This document shows positions 55,590 through 63,617 of a stretch of DNA of 64,000 nt, piece after piece. The stretch spans positions 588,001 through 652,000 of the forward strand of contig JADJYQ010000005.1 in assembly GCA_016719615.1 (NCBI GenBank), given 5' to 3'. Every line of letters starts with the position of its first letter. Position 1 is the first letter of the stretch. The notes beneath the pieces are model-generated. The model was not told the origin of the DNA, did not search any database, and saw nothing but the letters and a program-made list of their open reading frames with translations. Origin of the DNA: Saprospiraceae bacterium. Its GTDB lineage: Bacteria > Bacteroidota > Bacteroidia > Chitinophagales > Saprospiraceae. The position numbers were made by a program, and so were the translations under genes.

Positions 55590-56675
55590 TCATGGCTTAA
55601 ATTTTTCAAATGTGTTTCCATTAAACTTAAATGTCCCGTTTTCAGGTGTTCCAAGCCACAAATTGCCTTGATTGTCCTTATACATAGAAATTAAATTCAC
55701 ATCATTAGAACCGTTTTTTACTAAATAACTCGTAATGTCTTTTCCGTTATATTTATATACACCTTGACTCCAAGTTGTCAACCAAATATTTCCCTTGTTG
55801 TCTTCTACAATGTGGGAAAAATAAACGTATTTATCCCCATCAAATACTTTTTCGTTTCCTATACCTTCCGTTTTTCTATATTGAAGTCTGTCGCTTTTTG
55901 TTGTCTTTTCAAAATCGAAAATATACTCGTGCCAAGTGTTACAAAGCCAAAAACTGCCTTTTTTGTCTTCAAAAATTGAACGAATACCAAAAGTGCCGCC
56001 ATTAGGTACATAGGTCAAATCGTATTCGTACATCCATTTTACTGTTTCTCCATCAAAACGACAGGCTCCAAAAACGGAAGTGCCAAACCATATTGCACCT
56101 TTTCTGTCTTTATAAATGGAATACACTTCGTAAGGACTAAAAAACGAATTGACAACTCGTGGATAAATTTCATCGTGAAGATAGTGTTTGGGAAACTCCA
56201 GATTATATAATTTATTTCCATCATAGCGATAAGCACCTTCATTCTTTTTACCCAATATATAGAACCACAAATCATTGGGTTCTAATTTCCATTCTTTGCT
56301 TTTGATTGGTTGCAAAGTAGTAAATGTCTTTCCGTCAAACTTGTTGATACCATCGAAAGTTGAAATAAAAATATTCCCAAATTTGTCCTCTTGAATTTGT
56401 CTTATAGTGTCGTTTGCAAGTCCATCTTTTGTTGTGAAATTGACTATCGTTTTTCCATCATAACGATACACTCCTTCGCCATTACTACTAAACCAGTAAT
56501 TGTTTTTTGTGTCTTGAAAAATATACCATAAATGTTTGCCAAGTTCATTTACAGTGTCACCAGATGCAATATGTTTGTTTGAATTGTCCGCGTTTGATGC
56601 GTTGTTTTTTGTCTGTCCATTGCAAGATGTCAAAATGGTCAGAATGCTAAAAAATAAGAATGTTTTTAATTTCAT
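55590..56675 (-). CDS. Stand-alone propeller lipoprotein 3 (cassette cargo)
   Basis: A 361-residue lipoprotein; I start at the ATG at 56675, 47 bp inside the cassette, because MKLKTFLFFSILTILTSC is a perfect short lipoprotein signal (Cys at residue 18, then NGQ). The frame is open 35 codons further up across the recombination core, which would be unlikely for a real start. Reg_prop repeats include DTKNNYWFSSNGEGVYRYDG, DKFGNIFISTFDGINKFDG and DNKGNIWLTTWSQGVYKYNG. Domain content is as in lipoproteins 1 and 2. Its cassette is bounded by GTTAGTGGC cores. Confidence 0.85.
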   Translation of the reverse strand: MKLKTFLFFSILTILTSCNGQTKNNASNADNSNKHIASGDTVNELGKHLWYIFQDTKNNYWFSSNGEGVYRYDGKTIVNFTTKDGLANDTIRQIQEDKFGNIFISTFDGINKFDGKTFTTLQPIKSKEWKLEPNDLWFYILGKKNEGAYRYDGNKLYNLEFPKHYLHDEIYPRVVNSFFSPYEVYSIYKDRKGAIWFGTSVFGACRFDGETVKWMYEYDLTYVPNGGTFGIRSIFEDKKGSFWLCNTWHEYIFDFEKTTKSDRLQYRKTEGIGNEKVFDGDKYVYFSHIVEDNKGNIWLTTWSQGVYKYNGKDITSYLVKNGSNDVNLISMYKDNQGNLWLGTPENGTFKFNGNTFEKFKP

Positions 56676-56714
56676 TGTCTGTCTGTTCACGGTTTGCACT
56701 GTCGTCATAGAGTT

Positions 56715-57215
56715 GCCACTAACAGTTGTACTTACACAATATTTCATATATTCTAAAAAGTACACATTCTGTTTTTTCATGTTTCAAAATTAAAAAATTT
56801 TAAAGAACTAAATCTGAAGAATAAAATATCAAACATCTGCCAACAAAACGGATACGACATGGTTGAGACCAACGACATCCTGTAGTTTGAGGCGGAGATC
56901 AATTAAACTACGATACATCTTAGATCGAAGCGGAATGTGACAGTGGCCAAGACGCTTCGTATTTTTTGGGATTATTTAGGCCCGCAGATGTTCTTCAGGA
57001 TCAGCCGCAGTATCATCGTCAATATCGACCACATTCACCAGCTCAACCGCAACCATGCCCCTTCGATCACCCTGACCGATCATTCAACCACAGCCGTATC
57101 GGCGGCACGGTGATAGGATCTTTTGACGCTTAATAAGTAGAATTAATGAATAACAGGTTTTGTGCAGCAATATTCTATATTTTAAATGGCTACTTTTTTT
57201 GGGGAAACTTTCAGG
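56715..57215 (+). repeat. LytTR block, copy C, starting at a recombination core
   Basis: From the core GCCACTAAC (56715-56723) the block repeats copy B through the LytTR part to about 57.2 kb (GGTTTTGTGCAGCAATATTCT and GGGGAAACTTTCA after the stop region, the latter shared with copy A). It separates the array from lptD. Confidence 0.72.
56800..57135 (+). pseudogene. Decayed LytTR domain
   Basis: In the frame of copy B it reads SNICQQNGYDMVETNDIL, then TAG (56883-56885), FEAEIN, TAA (56904-56906), TTIHLRSKRNVTVAKTLRIF and on to SAAR before TGA (57111-57113). Many substitutions are amino-acid changing, unlike in copy B, so this copy is no longer under selection. Confidence 0.8.
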
Positions 57216-57304
57216 GGCTAAGACAATAAGTGTTTTTTCATATCGGGACAAGCAAAAACTACCAACTATCATCTAACAACCAACAACTAACAACAGCAGT
57301 CTGC

Positions 57305-59911
57305 CTACCGATTCGCACCCGTAAATGATTGATTGCTCGGAATGCGAATGAATTCAAGACTGCCGGGTTTAACGCCAATAAAAAAAGTATAATAACCAAA
57401 TTGCGGTGACCAGTCGAAACGCATCAACCAACAGTGTAAGTCGCGCTCTAGGCCCAGTGAGGGATATTGAAAGCCTTTCGAATTGAAATCGTAAGAAATA
57501 TTGGAGAGGTTGATTTTCCAGTTTCGCGTCAGCGGGATGTTGCCCTGCAGACTGAAACTGTGTACCGAGCGCTCAACTTTGTCTTCTCCGTTTGCTTGTC
57601 TGCTGTGACGAAAGTTTAAGATGTATTGTAAGTTGAAATTGTAGAATAATTCTGCAAGGCCGGGTAAGTTGTTCGTTTTTTGATTTTCTGGATCGGTTTT
57701 AAACAGCGATACAATTTGTCCAAGTGTAGATGAAAAAGTAGTATTGATAAATGCGGAACTGAGAATGAGCAAATGTTTATTTCTGTTGATCGCAAATTCT
57801 TTGCTTCGCCGCTCCTTACCTTCTATAAAATCTCTGCCGTAGGGATCCAGGCTCATTCCATAATAAACCGTGACCATGCCATTGAGCAAACGATTGCTCC
57901 CGCTGGCGGCAATCGGACTCAGCTTGAATGAATCAGCAAAAACATTGTAATTGGTGCTGATGCTGAGGTTTTCGATGATGGGCAATTTGTGAAAAGAGCT
58001 GTCTTTCTTTTTGTAGTATTTTAATTCGAGTCTGTTAGACAGATTAAATGATATATTAAAATTTTCACCCGGTACCGAAAATCCCCCAAATGGGCTATCG
58101 GTAAATTTAAGATACTCGCGGCTGATGTTTTTTTCGGGACGCAGATCTGTATCATAGGTTTTGTAGTAATTGAAAGGGTTTTTGTGATAATCGGGCGAAT
58201 AATTAAAACTAATAGAAGGCGTGAGCTGGTGGCGTAGGCCCCTGAACCAGCCTTTGGACGCCAGGATCTGTCCAAATAACTGAGTGCTGAGACCGGCTGA
58301 TGCCGTAATCGTTCTGAAGGGAGCAAAAGAGTTACGTCGTAAGGTATCCAATTTTCCATACACGGAATCCGTCGCGTTAGGCGGTAAAAAAACCGAATCA
58401 AGCAAATTGATCTCATGCTGAAAAAAACTGAGTTCTTCGTCGTAACTAATGCTCGGATTAAAACTCAAATACTTCAAGACTTTAAAATTTGCATTGATAT
58501 CCAATCCATGTTTGAAACCATAACGCAGATCATCAAAAACTTTGTCTGTAAATAATATGGTATCAGTCGTATGCACGCTGTTTCTGAATTGCGCATTGTA
58601 ACTGGTAGCAATGCGGTCGTACCATTTTTCGGAAGCATCAATTCTGTTTTTCTTTTTGAAAGGGTTGATGCTTCGCATTTGAAGATTTATTTCAGGTAGC
58701 GTGACATCGACGATTTTAGAAATCAGGTTTTGCGAATGCGACATTCCGGCCGACAAGGACAGCGGACTATTTGGAAACTGTAAATTGTAATTGAGGCTGG
58801 ATCTTAAAATATTTTGTAAGGCCGCATTGTAATTATTGGACTGCAGTTTTGAAAAACCTTTGGTTTCAATATGAACGTTGCCACCGAAACTCTGGTAAGG
58901 ATGTGCACCGGTTTCCTGTCTGTGCGACCATTTTAAACTGATTGGGCGATTGATGTTGGTGAGATACGAGGCCGGTAATTCCTGGATCCGGTTTTCATAT
59001 TGAAGATCAAAAGAGCCGCTGTACTTATATCGCCTTTTATAATTTCCGTTGACTCCGATTTTATAAGAACCTTTAAAAAAAATATCTCCCAATATTTTTA
59101 AATCAAAATAATCGCTGAGGGGTAGATAATAGCCAATATTCGTCAAACCAAATCCCCGGTCATCGTAAGTATATTCTTTCGGAAACAAAATACCGGATCG
59201 CGCTTTTTTGGATATGGGAAAAAAACCGAAGGGCAACCACAGCGGGGTAGGAATGCCCTGAATCTGAACATGCGAGGGCCCGACCACAGCTACTTTATCG
59301 GGAATGATTTTTTGTTTATTGCTGTAAATGCCATAATGTGGATGTTCGGCGTCGCAGGTGGTGATGATGGCGTGCTGATTGTAAATGATATCATCTCCAC
59401 CGCTGTCTTTGCTGAGTTTGGAAATAAATTTGGTTTCAGCCCCATGGATGTACAAATCTCCTTCTCTTGTGACAATCTCTTCAATCAAACCCTTTTTGGA
59501 TTCGAAATTGTAAGTTATTTTTTGAGCTTTAAAATTCTGATCCCCCTCTTTAAATTCAGGCACTCCCGACTTTTGACCAAAGGAGTCTATGGCCGGTTCG
59601 GCAGTTGCCAAATTCTTATTGAGCTCAACCCTGATATAGGCAGCTCTGATTTCCATGTCCTGATACTTAATGTAGGCATCGCCATAAAGATGTATGATGC
59701 GCTCGGCATATTCAAAGCGCACCCGGTCGCGTGCACTATAATCTACAGGTACTTCCAGACTGTCGGGAGAAATGAGCAATAGGCTGTCAGCCCGCAAAAT
59801 CAAACTGTCGGCAACAGGTTTTACAAGTTTATCCGGCAGGCTGTCCGTTTGCTGGGCAAAAAGCAGGACCCCCGAAAGATGAATGATAAGTATAAATAAT
59901 ACTTTAATCAA
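57305..59911 (-). CDS. lptD: Outer-membrane LPS assembly protein LptD
   Basis: An 868-residue outer-membrane barrel that inserts lipopolysaccharide into the outer leaflet with LptE. Signal peptide (VLFILIIHLSGVLLFAQ); residues about 55-190 are the OstA/LptA-like beta-jellyroll (RVRFEYAERIIHLYGDAYIKYQDMEI); conserved PTPLWLPFGFFPISKKARSGILFPKEYTYDDRGFGLTN opens the barrel, and many Tyr-rich strands follow to the C-terminus. It is divergent from the amidase gene, with an AT-rich gap of 66 bp. Confidence 0.9.
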   Translation of the reverse strand: MIKVLFILIIHLSGVLLFAQQTDSLPDKLVKPVADSLILRADSLLLISPDSLEVPVDYSARDRVRFEYAERIIHLYGDAYIKYQDMEIRAAYIRVELNKNLATAEPAIDSFGQKSGVPEFKEGDQNFKAQKITYNFESKKGLIEEIVTREGDLYIHGAETKFISKLSKDSGGDDIIYNQHAIITTCDAEHPHYGIYSNKQKIIPDKVAVVGPSHVQIQGIPTPLWLPFGFFPISKKARSGILFPKEYTYDDRGFGLTNIGYYLPLSDYFDLKILGDIFFKGSYKIGVNGNYKRRYKYSGSFDLQYENRIQELPASYLTNINRPISLKWSHRQETGAHPYQSFGGNVHIETKGFSKLQSNNYNAALQNILRSSLNYNLQFPNSPLSLSAGMSHSQNLISKIVDVTLPEINLQMRSINPFKKKNRIDASEKWYDRIATSYNAQFRNSVHTTDTILFTDKVFDDLRYGFKHGLDINANFKVLKYLSFNPSISYDEELSFFQHEINLLDSVFLPPNATDSVYGKLDTLRRNSFAPFRTITASAGLSTQLFGQILASKGWFRGLRHQLTPSISFNYSPDYHKNPFNYYKTYDTDLRPEKNISREYLKFTDSPFGGFSVPGENFNISFNLSNRLELKYYKKKDSSFHKLPIIENLSISTNYNVFADSFKLSPIAASGSNRLLNGMVTVYYGMSLDPYGRDFIEGKERRSKEFAINRNKHLLILSSAFINTTFSSTLGQIVSLFKTDPENQKTNNLPGLAELFYNFNLQYILNFRHSRQANGEDKVERSVHSFSLQGNIPLTRNWKINLSNISYDFNSKGFQYPSLGLERDLHCWLMRFDWSPQFGYYTFFIGVKPGSLEFIRIPSNQSFTGANR

Positions 59912-59951
59912 ATAAAAATAGATGTTTATATATTTGTATAATTATAATATG

Positions 59952-59959
59952 TATATTTG
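59952..59959 (+). promoter_or_regulatory. -7 promoter element of the amidase gene
   Basis: TATATTTG, 18 bp upstream of the amidase start codon, in the divergent lptD-amidase gap. Confidence 0.45.
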
Positions 59960-59977
59960 AGCTGAATTTTACTCAAA

Positions 59978-61057
59978 ATGCAAAACTACGACACCTTTGC
60001 AACGAATGCAATTGCATTCAAATTACCTTTGGCATTATCCTTAACATGGATTTTCTTTTGGGCCGCTGCTGATATTTCCTGTCAAAACCTTATGGAAGAC
60101 CCGGTGATTGTTCTGGATCCGGGCCATGGAGGAAAAGATCATGGCGCCGGAAACCATCTTTGCAGCGAAAAATCCATTTGTCTGGCCATCTGCCAAATGG
60201 CGCGGGAAAAACTGACCGTGAGTTTGCCCAAGGCGAAAATCTATCTGACGCGTGAAGAAGATTCATTTGTGCCTTTGAAAAAGCGTTCTTCTTTTGCCAA
60301 TGAACTGGATGCCGATCTTTTTATTTCCTTGCATTGTAATGCTTTTGGAGGCCATCCCAGGGCAGCAAGAGGTACAGAGACTTATGTCATGGGATTGCAT
60401 AAAACGGAAGACAATCTGGAAGTGGCCAAACGCGAGAATTTATCGGTTCTGTTTGAAGACGAATCCGAGGATCTCGAAGAAATGAATACGGAATCCTTAA
60501 TCTTTTTAAACCACTTACAGGATCGCAACCTTCAAAGAAGCATTGAATTTGCTAAACTTATGGAAGATGAATTTTCAAATAACCATCCCGGCAAGAGCAA
60601 AGGGGTAAAACAAGCCGGTTTTATGGTGTTGCATCAAATTAGCATGCCGGGTGTTTTGGTAGAGGCCGGTTTTCTCAGTCATCCTGATGAATGCAGATAT
60701 TTATGCTCCTATGAAGGCCAAATGACGATAGCCAATCAACTCGTAAATGCAATTCATAAATATTTCAAGGTCTCACCGCAAAGGGAATTGATCGCACAAA
60801 CAATAAACAATACAACTTCGTCCCTTCCCCAAAATGAAGCTGTTTACAAAGTCCAATTGATTACCAGTCCGCTGGATCCGGGAAATGATGCGCAATGGAG
60901 TACAAATAAATCAGTTGAAATAGTTTTTGAATCTGGCCTTTACAAGGTGTATTCCGGAAATTACCACGACAAGCAACAAGCACTCTCAGAGCAGGATAAA
61001 TGGATACAGGCGGGTTTCAAAGAGGCCTTTGTGGTGAGTTTTCCATCTAGTAATTGA
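59978..61057 (+). CDS. N-acetylmuramoyl-L-alanine amidase (Amidase_3) with SPOR-like tail
   Basis: A 359-residue periplasmic hydrolase that cuts the stem peptide from murein during cell separation. An N-terminal hydrophobic segment (ALSLTWIFFWAAADISC) is followed by the zinc site blocks VIVLDPGHGGKDHGAG, DLFISLHCNAF and the catalytic GVLVEAGFLSHPDEC. After residue 280 a short domain (VYKVQLITSPL ... LYKVYSGNYHDKQQALSEQDKW) has the SPOR pattern that binds denuded glycan strands. Confidence 0.9.
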   Translation: MQNYDTFATNAIAFKLPLALSLTWIFFWAAADISCQNLMEDPVIVLDPGHGGKDHGAGNHLCSEKSICLAICQMAREKLTVSLPKAKIYLTREEDSFVPLKKRSSFANELDADLFISLHCNAFGGHPRAARGTETYVMGLHKTEDNLEVAKRENLSVLFEDESEDLEEMNTESLIFLNHLQDRNLQRSIEFAKLMEDEFSNNHPGKSKGVKQAGFMVLHQISMPGVLVEAGFLSHPDECRYLCSYEGQMTIANQLVNAIHKYFKVSPQRELIAQTINNTTSSLPQNEAVYKVQLITSPLDPGNDAQWSTNKSVEIVFESGLYKVYSGNYHDKQQALSEQDKWIQAGFKEAFVVSFPSSN

Positions 61058-61196
61058 TGGAATGCCGGGTTTTTGTAAATGATCCAAAACTCATGTTTCA
61101 GATTAACAGTTCTTTAGGAGCTCAGCTGCTCGATACAAAGGCTATAGTTGTCGCGTTTTTTCCTATTTTTGGGCCTGTTTTAACAAAAAGCTCATC

Positions 61197-62225
61197 TTGA
61201 GAAACGAAGTCAAAGTTGGTATTCTTAGTTTAGTGACGATTATTGTTTCCGTTTTCGGTTACAAATATTTGAAGGGGAGTAATATCCTGGAACGCGCAAA
61301 TACTTATTATATTAGGTTTACAGATATTGGTCAAATGGATGCTTCAGCACCAGTACTTATCAGAGGTTATAAAATCGGTTCAGTGACCAAGATCAATCTT
61401 GATCCTGAAAATGCAGACTTAATTCTCGTGACGATAGAAGTCAAACGGGATTTGAATCTACCTAAAAACACCAAAGCCATCCTGGTAAGCCAGGGTTTAA
61501 TGGGCGGAAAGGCATTAATACTCGATTATCAAAACATCTGTCTATCTGATTGTCTTCCGAATAAGAGTTTTATTCCCGGCGAAATCGCAGGAATGTTATC
61601 GAGTATGATCAGCAAAGAGGAAATCAATGATTATACCCAGTCCATTGGTAATGGGCTCAACAAATTGTTAGACACTGCTGCTACGAATGAAAATACGCAA
61701 TTGGCCGGAACCGTGAAAAACATTCATGTCATCATTGCAAATCTTGCGCAATCAACTTCTCGCATCAACCATTTATTGGAAAGTTCAACAGGCGGTATGC
61801 AGAACTCTATGAAAAATCTTGAAATCGTAACAGCTGCTCTGGCACAAAATGCAAATGCCCTTTCAAACACGGTCAAAAATCTGGATAAAATTTCGGCTGG
61901 CATCGCTGCTGCCGATCCCGGCAAAATGTTTCAAACCGCAGACCAGACCTTGAAGGAAAGTAAAAAAACACTGGAGCAACTCACCCAAACAGTTAGTGAG
62001 AGCAAACAAACCATTGTGCAATTGAATCAGGTTTTGTCAGATGTAAACTCCGGCCAAGGCAGTTTGGGTAAACTAATTAACGATCCTGCGCTCTACCAAA
62101 ATCTAAATAAGACCACCAAAAACCTGGATCTTCTTTTACAGGATCTCCGCTTAAATCCAAAGCGCTATGTGCATATTTCTGTATTTGGAAAAAATGGCGG
62201 GACTTACGAAAAGCCTCAGGAATAA
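61197..62225 (+). CDS. MCE/MlaD-family lipid transport protein
   Basis: A 342-residue periplasmic-side protein of an ABC lipid transporter. One N-terminal helix (VGILSLVTIIVSVFGY) is followed by the MCE domain (YYIRFTDIGQMDASAPVLIRGYKIGSVTKI, TKAILVSQGLMGGKALILDY) and a long helical, Asn/Thr/Gln-rich coiled region (ALAQNANALSNTVKNLDKI, LEQLTQTVSESKQTIVQLNQ). The best start is TTG at 61197, since no ATG precedes the membrane helix. The permease and ATPase genes are not in the window. Confidence 0.88.
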   Translation: MRNEVKVGILSLVTIIVSVFGYKYLKGSNILERANTYYIRFTDIGQMDASAPVLIRGYKIGSVTKINLDPENADLILVTIEVKRDLNLPKNTKAILVSQGLMGGKALILDYQNICLSDCLPNKSFIPGEIAGMLSSMISKEEINDYTQSIGNGLNKLLDTAATNENTQLAGTVKNIHVIIANLAQSTSRINHLLESSTGGMQNSMKNLEIVTAALAQNANALSNTVKNLDKISAGIAAADPGKMFQTADQTLKESKKTLEQLTQTVSESKQTIVQLNQVLSDVNSGQGSLGKLINDPALYQNLNKTTKNLDLLLQDLRLNPKRYVHISVFGKNGGTYEKPQE

Positions 62226-62492
62226 GTTTATTAAATGTACGCAGCTATTGATTTAGTTTTACCTGTCACATATTGAATTCACGAGTTTTGACTCATCTCA
62301 ATTTAAATTGGATTTGACTGTTATAAAATTAGAGTTTATAACAGTGATCGAAAAATAAAAAATTAAAATCATTACACATCAAATGCTCTTTATTAATTTA
62401 AAAAATCTTCGCAGTACAATAAAGATTGATTTGCGATCGATTCAAATGGGTTTATCAAATTTTTTATTTTCCTCTGAAATTATTCAAACAAA

Positions 62493-62744
62493 TTACTTGC
62501 TTTTCATAACTAAGTTAATCAGTGCCAGAAGAGCAATTGCCCCAATAGCCGCTGTTAAAATGTATCCGATCCAACCGGACCCCAGACTTACTCCAAGTAA
62601 GCCTAAACCCCAGTAGCCGATAATTCCTCCAAGGATACCGACCACAATATTTCCGATGGTTCCGAGTCCGCTACCTTTATATATTTGACCAGCAAGCCAG
62701 CCAGCTATAGCTCCCAGGATTAAACTAATAATGATTCCTTCCAT
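62493..62744 (-). CDS. GlsB/YeaQ/YmgE-family small membrane protein
   Basis: An 83-residue protein, started at the ATG at 62744 (MEGIIISLILGAIAGWLAGQIYKGSG). Three glycine-rich helices (IGNIVVGILGGIIGYWGLGLLG, GWIGYILTAAIGAIALLALI) are typical of the family, associated with general stress in other bacteria. Confidence 0.88.
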   Translation of the reverse strand: MEGIIISLILGAIAGWLAGQIYKGSGLGTIGNIVVGILGGIIGYWGLGLLGVSLGSGWIGYILTAAIGAIALLALINLVMKSK

Positions 62745-62870
62745 GATGTTAAAATTAAGGCTCAAAAATTTTGAGCGATGCAATTTAGCGATTGGTTCGC
62801 AATTTATGATGAGGGGATCGGTTTTTTATAGATGGATTAGGTACTGTTGGGCAACAGGCTGATATAAAAA

Positions 62871-62899
62871 AAATCGTTAAACATTACATTTAACGATTT
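62871..62899 (-). terminator. Rho-independent terminator of the CsbD-like gene
   Basis: AAATCGTTAAA and TTTAACGATTT pair around a 7-base loop; on the minus strand a T-run follows. It lies 9 bp after the stop codon at 62909. Confidence 0.8.
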
Positions 62900-62908
62900 C
62901 TAAAAGGA

Positions 62909-63109
62909 TTAAAGCGCAGAAATAATAGCCGTTAATTCTTCGGGTGTTTTTCCAAGTTTGACTTGAATTTTAGTCAACATTTCATTTTTCTTTCCATCTT
63001 CATAAATTAGGTCAGAATCGACCAAAGCTGGAAATTTGACTTTAAGTTTGGCTTTTTGATCTGCCCAACTCGCTTTTACAGGAGTTGGGGTTGTGGTAGG
63101 TGCTTTCAT
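62909..63109 (-). CDS. CsbD-like small stress protein
   Basis: A 66-residue acidic-basic protein. The pattern SWADQKAKLKVKFPALVDSDLIYEDGKKNEMLTKIQVKLGKTPEEL corresponds to the W-xxxKxKLKxxF...LxYxxGKxxELxxxIQxKLGKT shape of Bacteroidota CsbD-type proteins. Function unknown; stress induction is known for relatives. Confidence 0.72.
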   Translation of the reverse strand: MKAPTTTPTPVKASWADQKAKLKVKFPALVDSDLIYEDGKKNEMLTKIQVKLGKTPEELTAIISAL

Positions 63110-63440
63110 GTGAATTCATTGATTTGTAATAGAATTATTACCTTACAAAGGTGAAGTATTTCGCTCATCAATTATTACAAATGAGGTATAAAGATTTGCA
63201 TTTATTACGCTTTTTAAATATTTTATTTCTGCTGCCGTTCAACTTTTAATCGATAGATTTAATGTCTCCTTCTTATAGATAGTTTAGAAAACGAATTGTC
63301 ATAAATTATAGCTGTAAATTTCGAAATATAATTCAACAATGCTCACTGTTGGTCGTTTTTACATCAATAGATTGCAAGTGATGCGTTGTGTGATCCTCGT
63401 GATTTACAATTTAAATTGGCATTAAATGTATTTAAATGAG

Positions 63441-63476
63441 GCTGACCTGCCAATGTATGTCATTTAGCAGGTCAGC
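63441..63476. terminator. Perfect 10-bp hairpin in a gene-free stretch
   Basis: GCTGACCTGC and GCAGGTCAGC pair around 16 bases, followed on the plus strand by CTTCATTTTTTT. The surrounding gap 63110-63617 holds no gene I can support, so this is either a terminator or the mark of a small RNA. Confidence 0.5.
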
Positions 63477-63617
63477 GTGGCTTCATTTTTTTCACTTATA
63501 CATTTTATCAAGATGTACCAATGAAGTTTAAGGTCTCATGAAATTGTTTTAAATGAAAACCATCTTAATATTATTGGCTTAAGTGCAATATCGGAAGATA
63601 CAAGGGGAATTTAATAT

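Larger units (their letters stand above)
52382..56722 (-). mobile_element. Integron-type cassette array without integrase (CALIN-like)
   Basis: Four cassettes in one orientation are separated by attC-like sites at 53351-53483, 54580-54712 and 55439-55570, with a degenerate site at 52382-52519 and a bare core at 56715-56723. Inferred cassettes: 55445-56722 (propeller lipoprotein 3), 54586-55444 (HigB-HigA), 53357-54585 (propeller lipoprotein 2) and about 52388-53356 (175-aa plus 59-aa pair). The first and last cassettes have 9-bp matching cores at both ends (GTTAGTGGC, GTTATAGGC) and the HigBA cassette GTTATGCTC. No tyrosine recombinase gene is present in the window. Confidence 0.75.

Noticed and set aside
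46283..57300. Integron integrase gene
   Set aside because: Looked for a tyrosine recombinase in all frames around the array; none of the open frames carries one, so the array is described as lacking it.
62383..62616. 77-codon frame on the plus strand
   Set aside because: Half of it is antisense to the GlsB/YeaQ-like gene and it has no family features.
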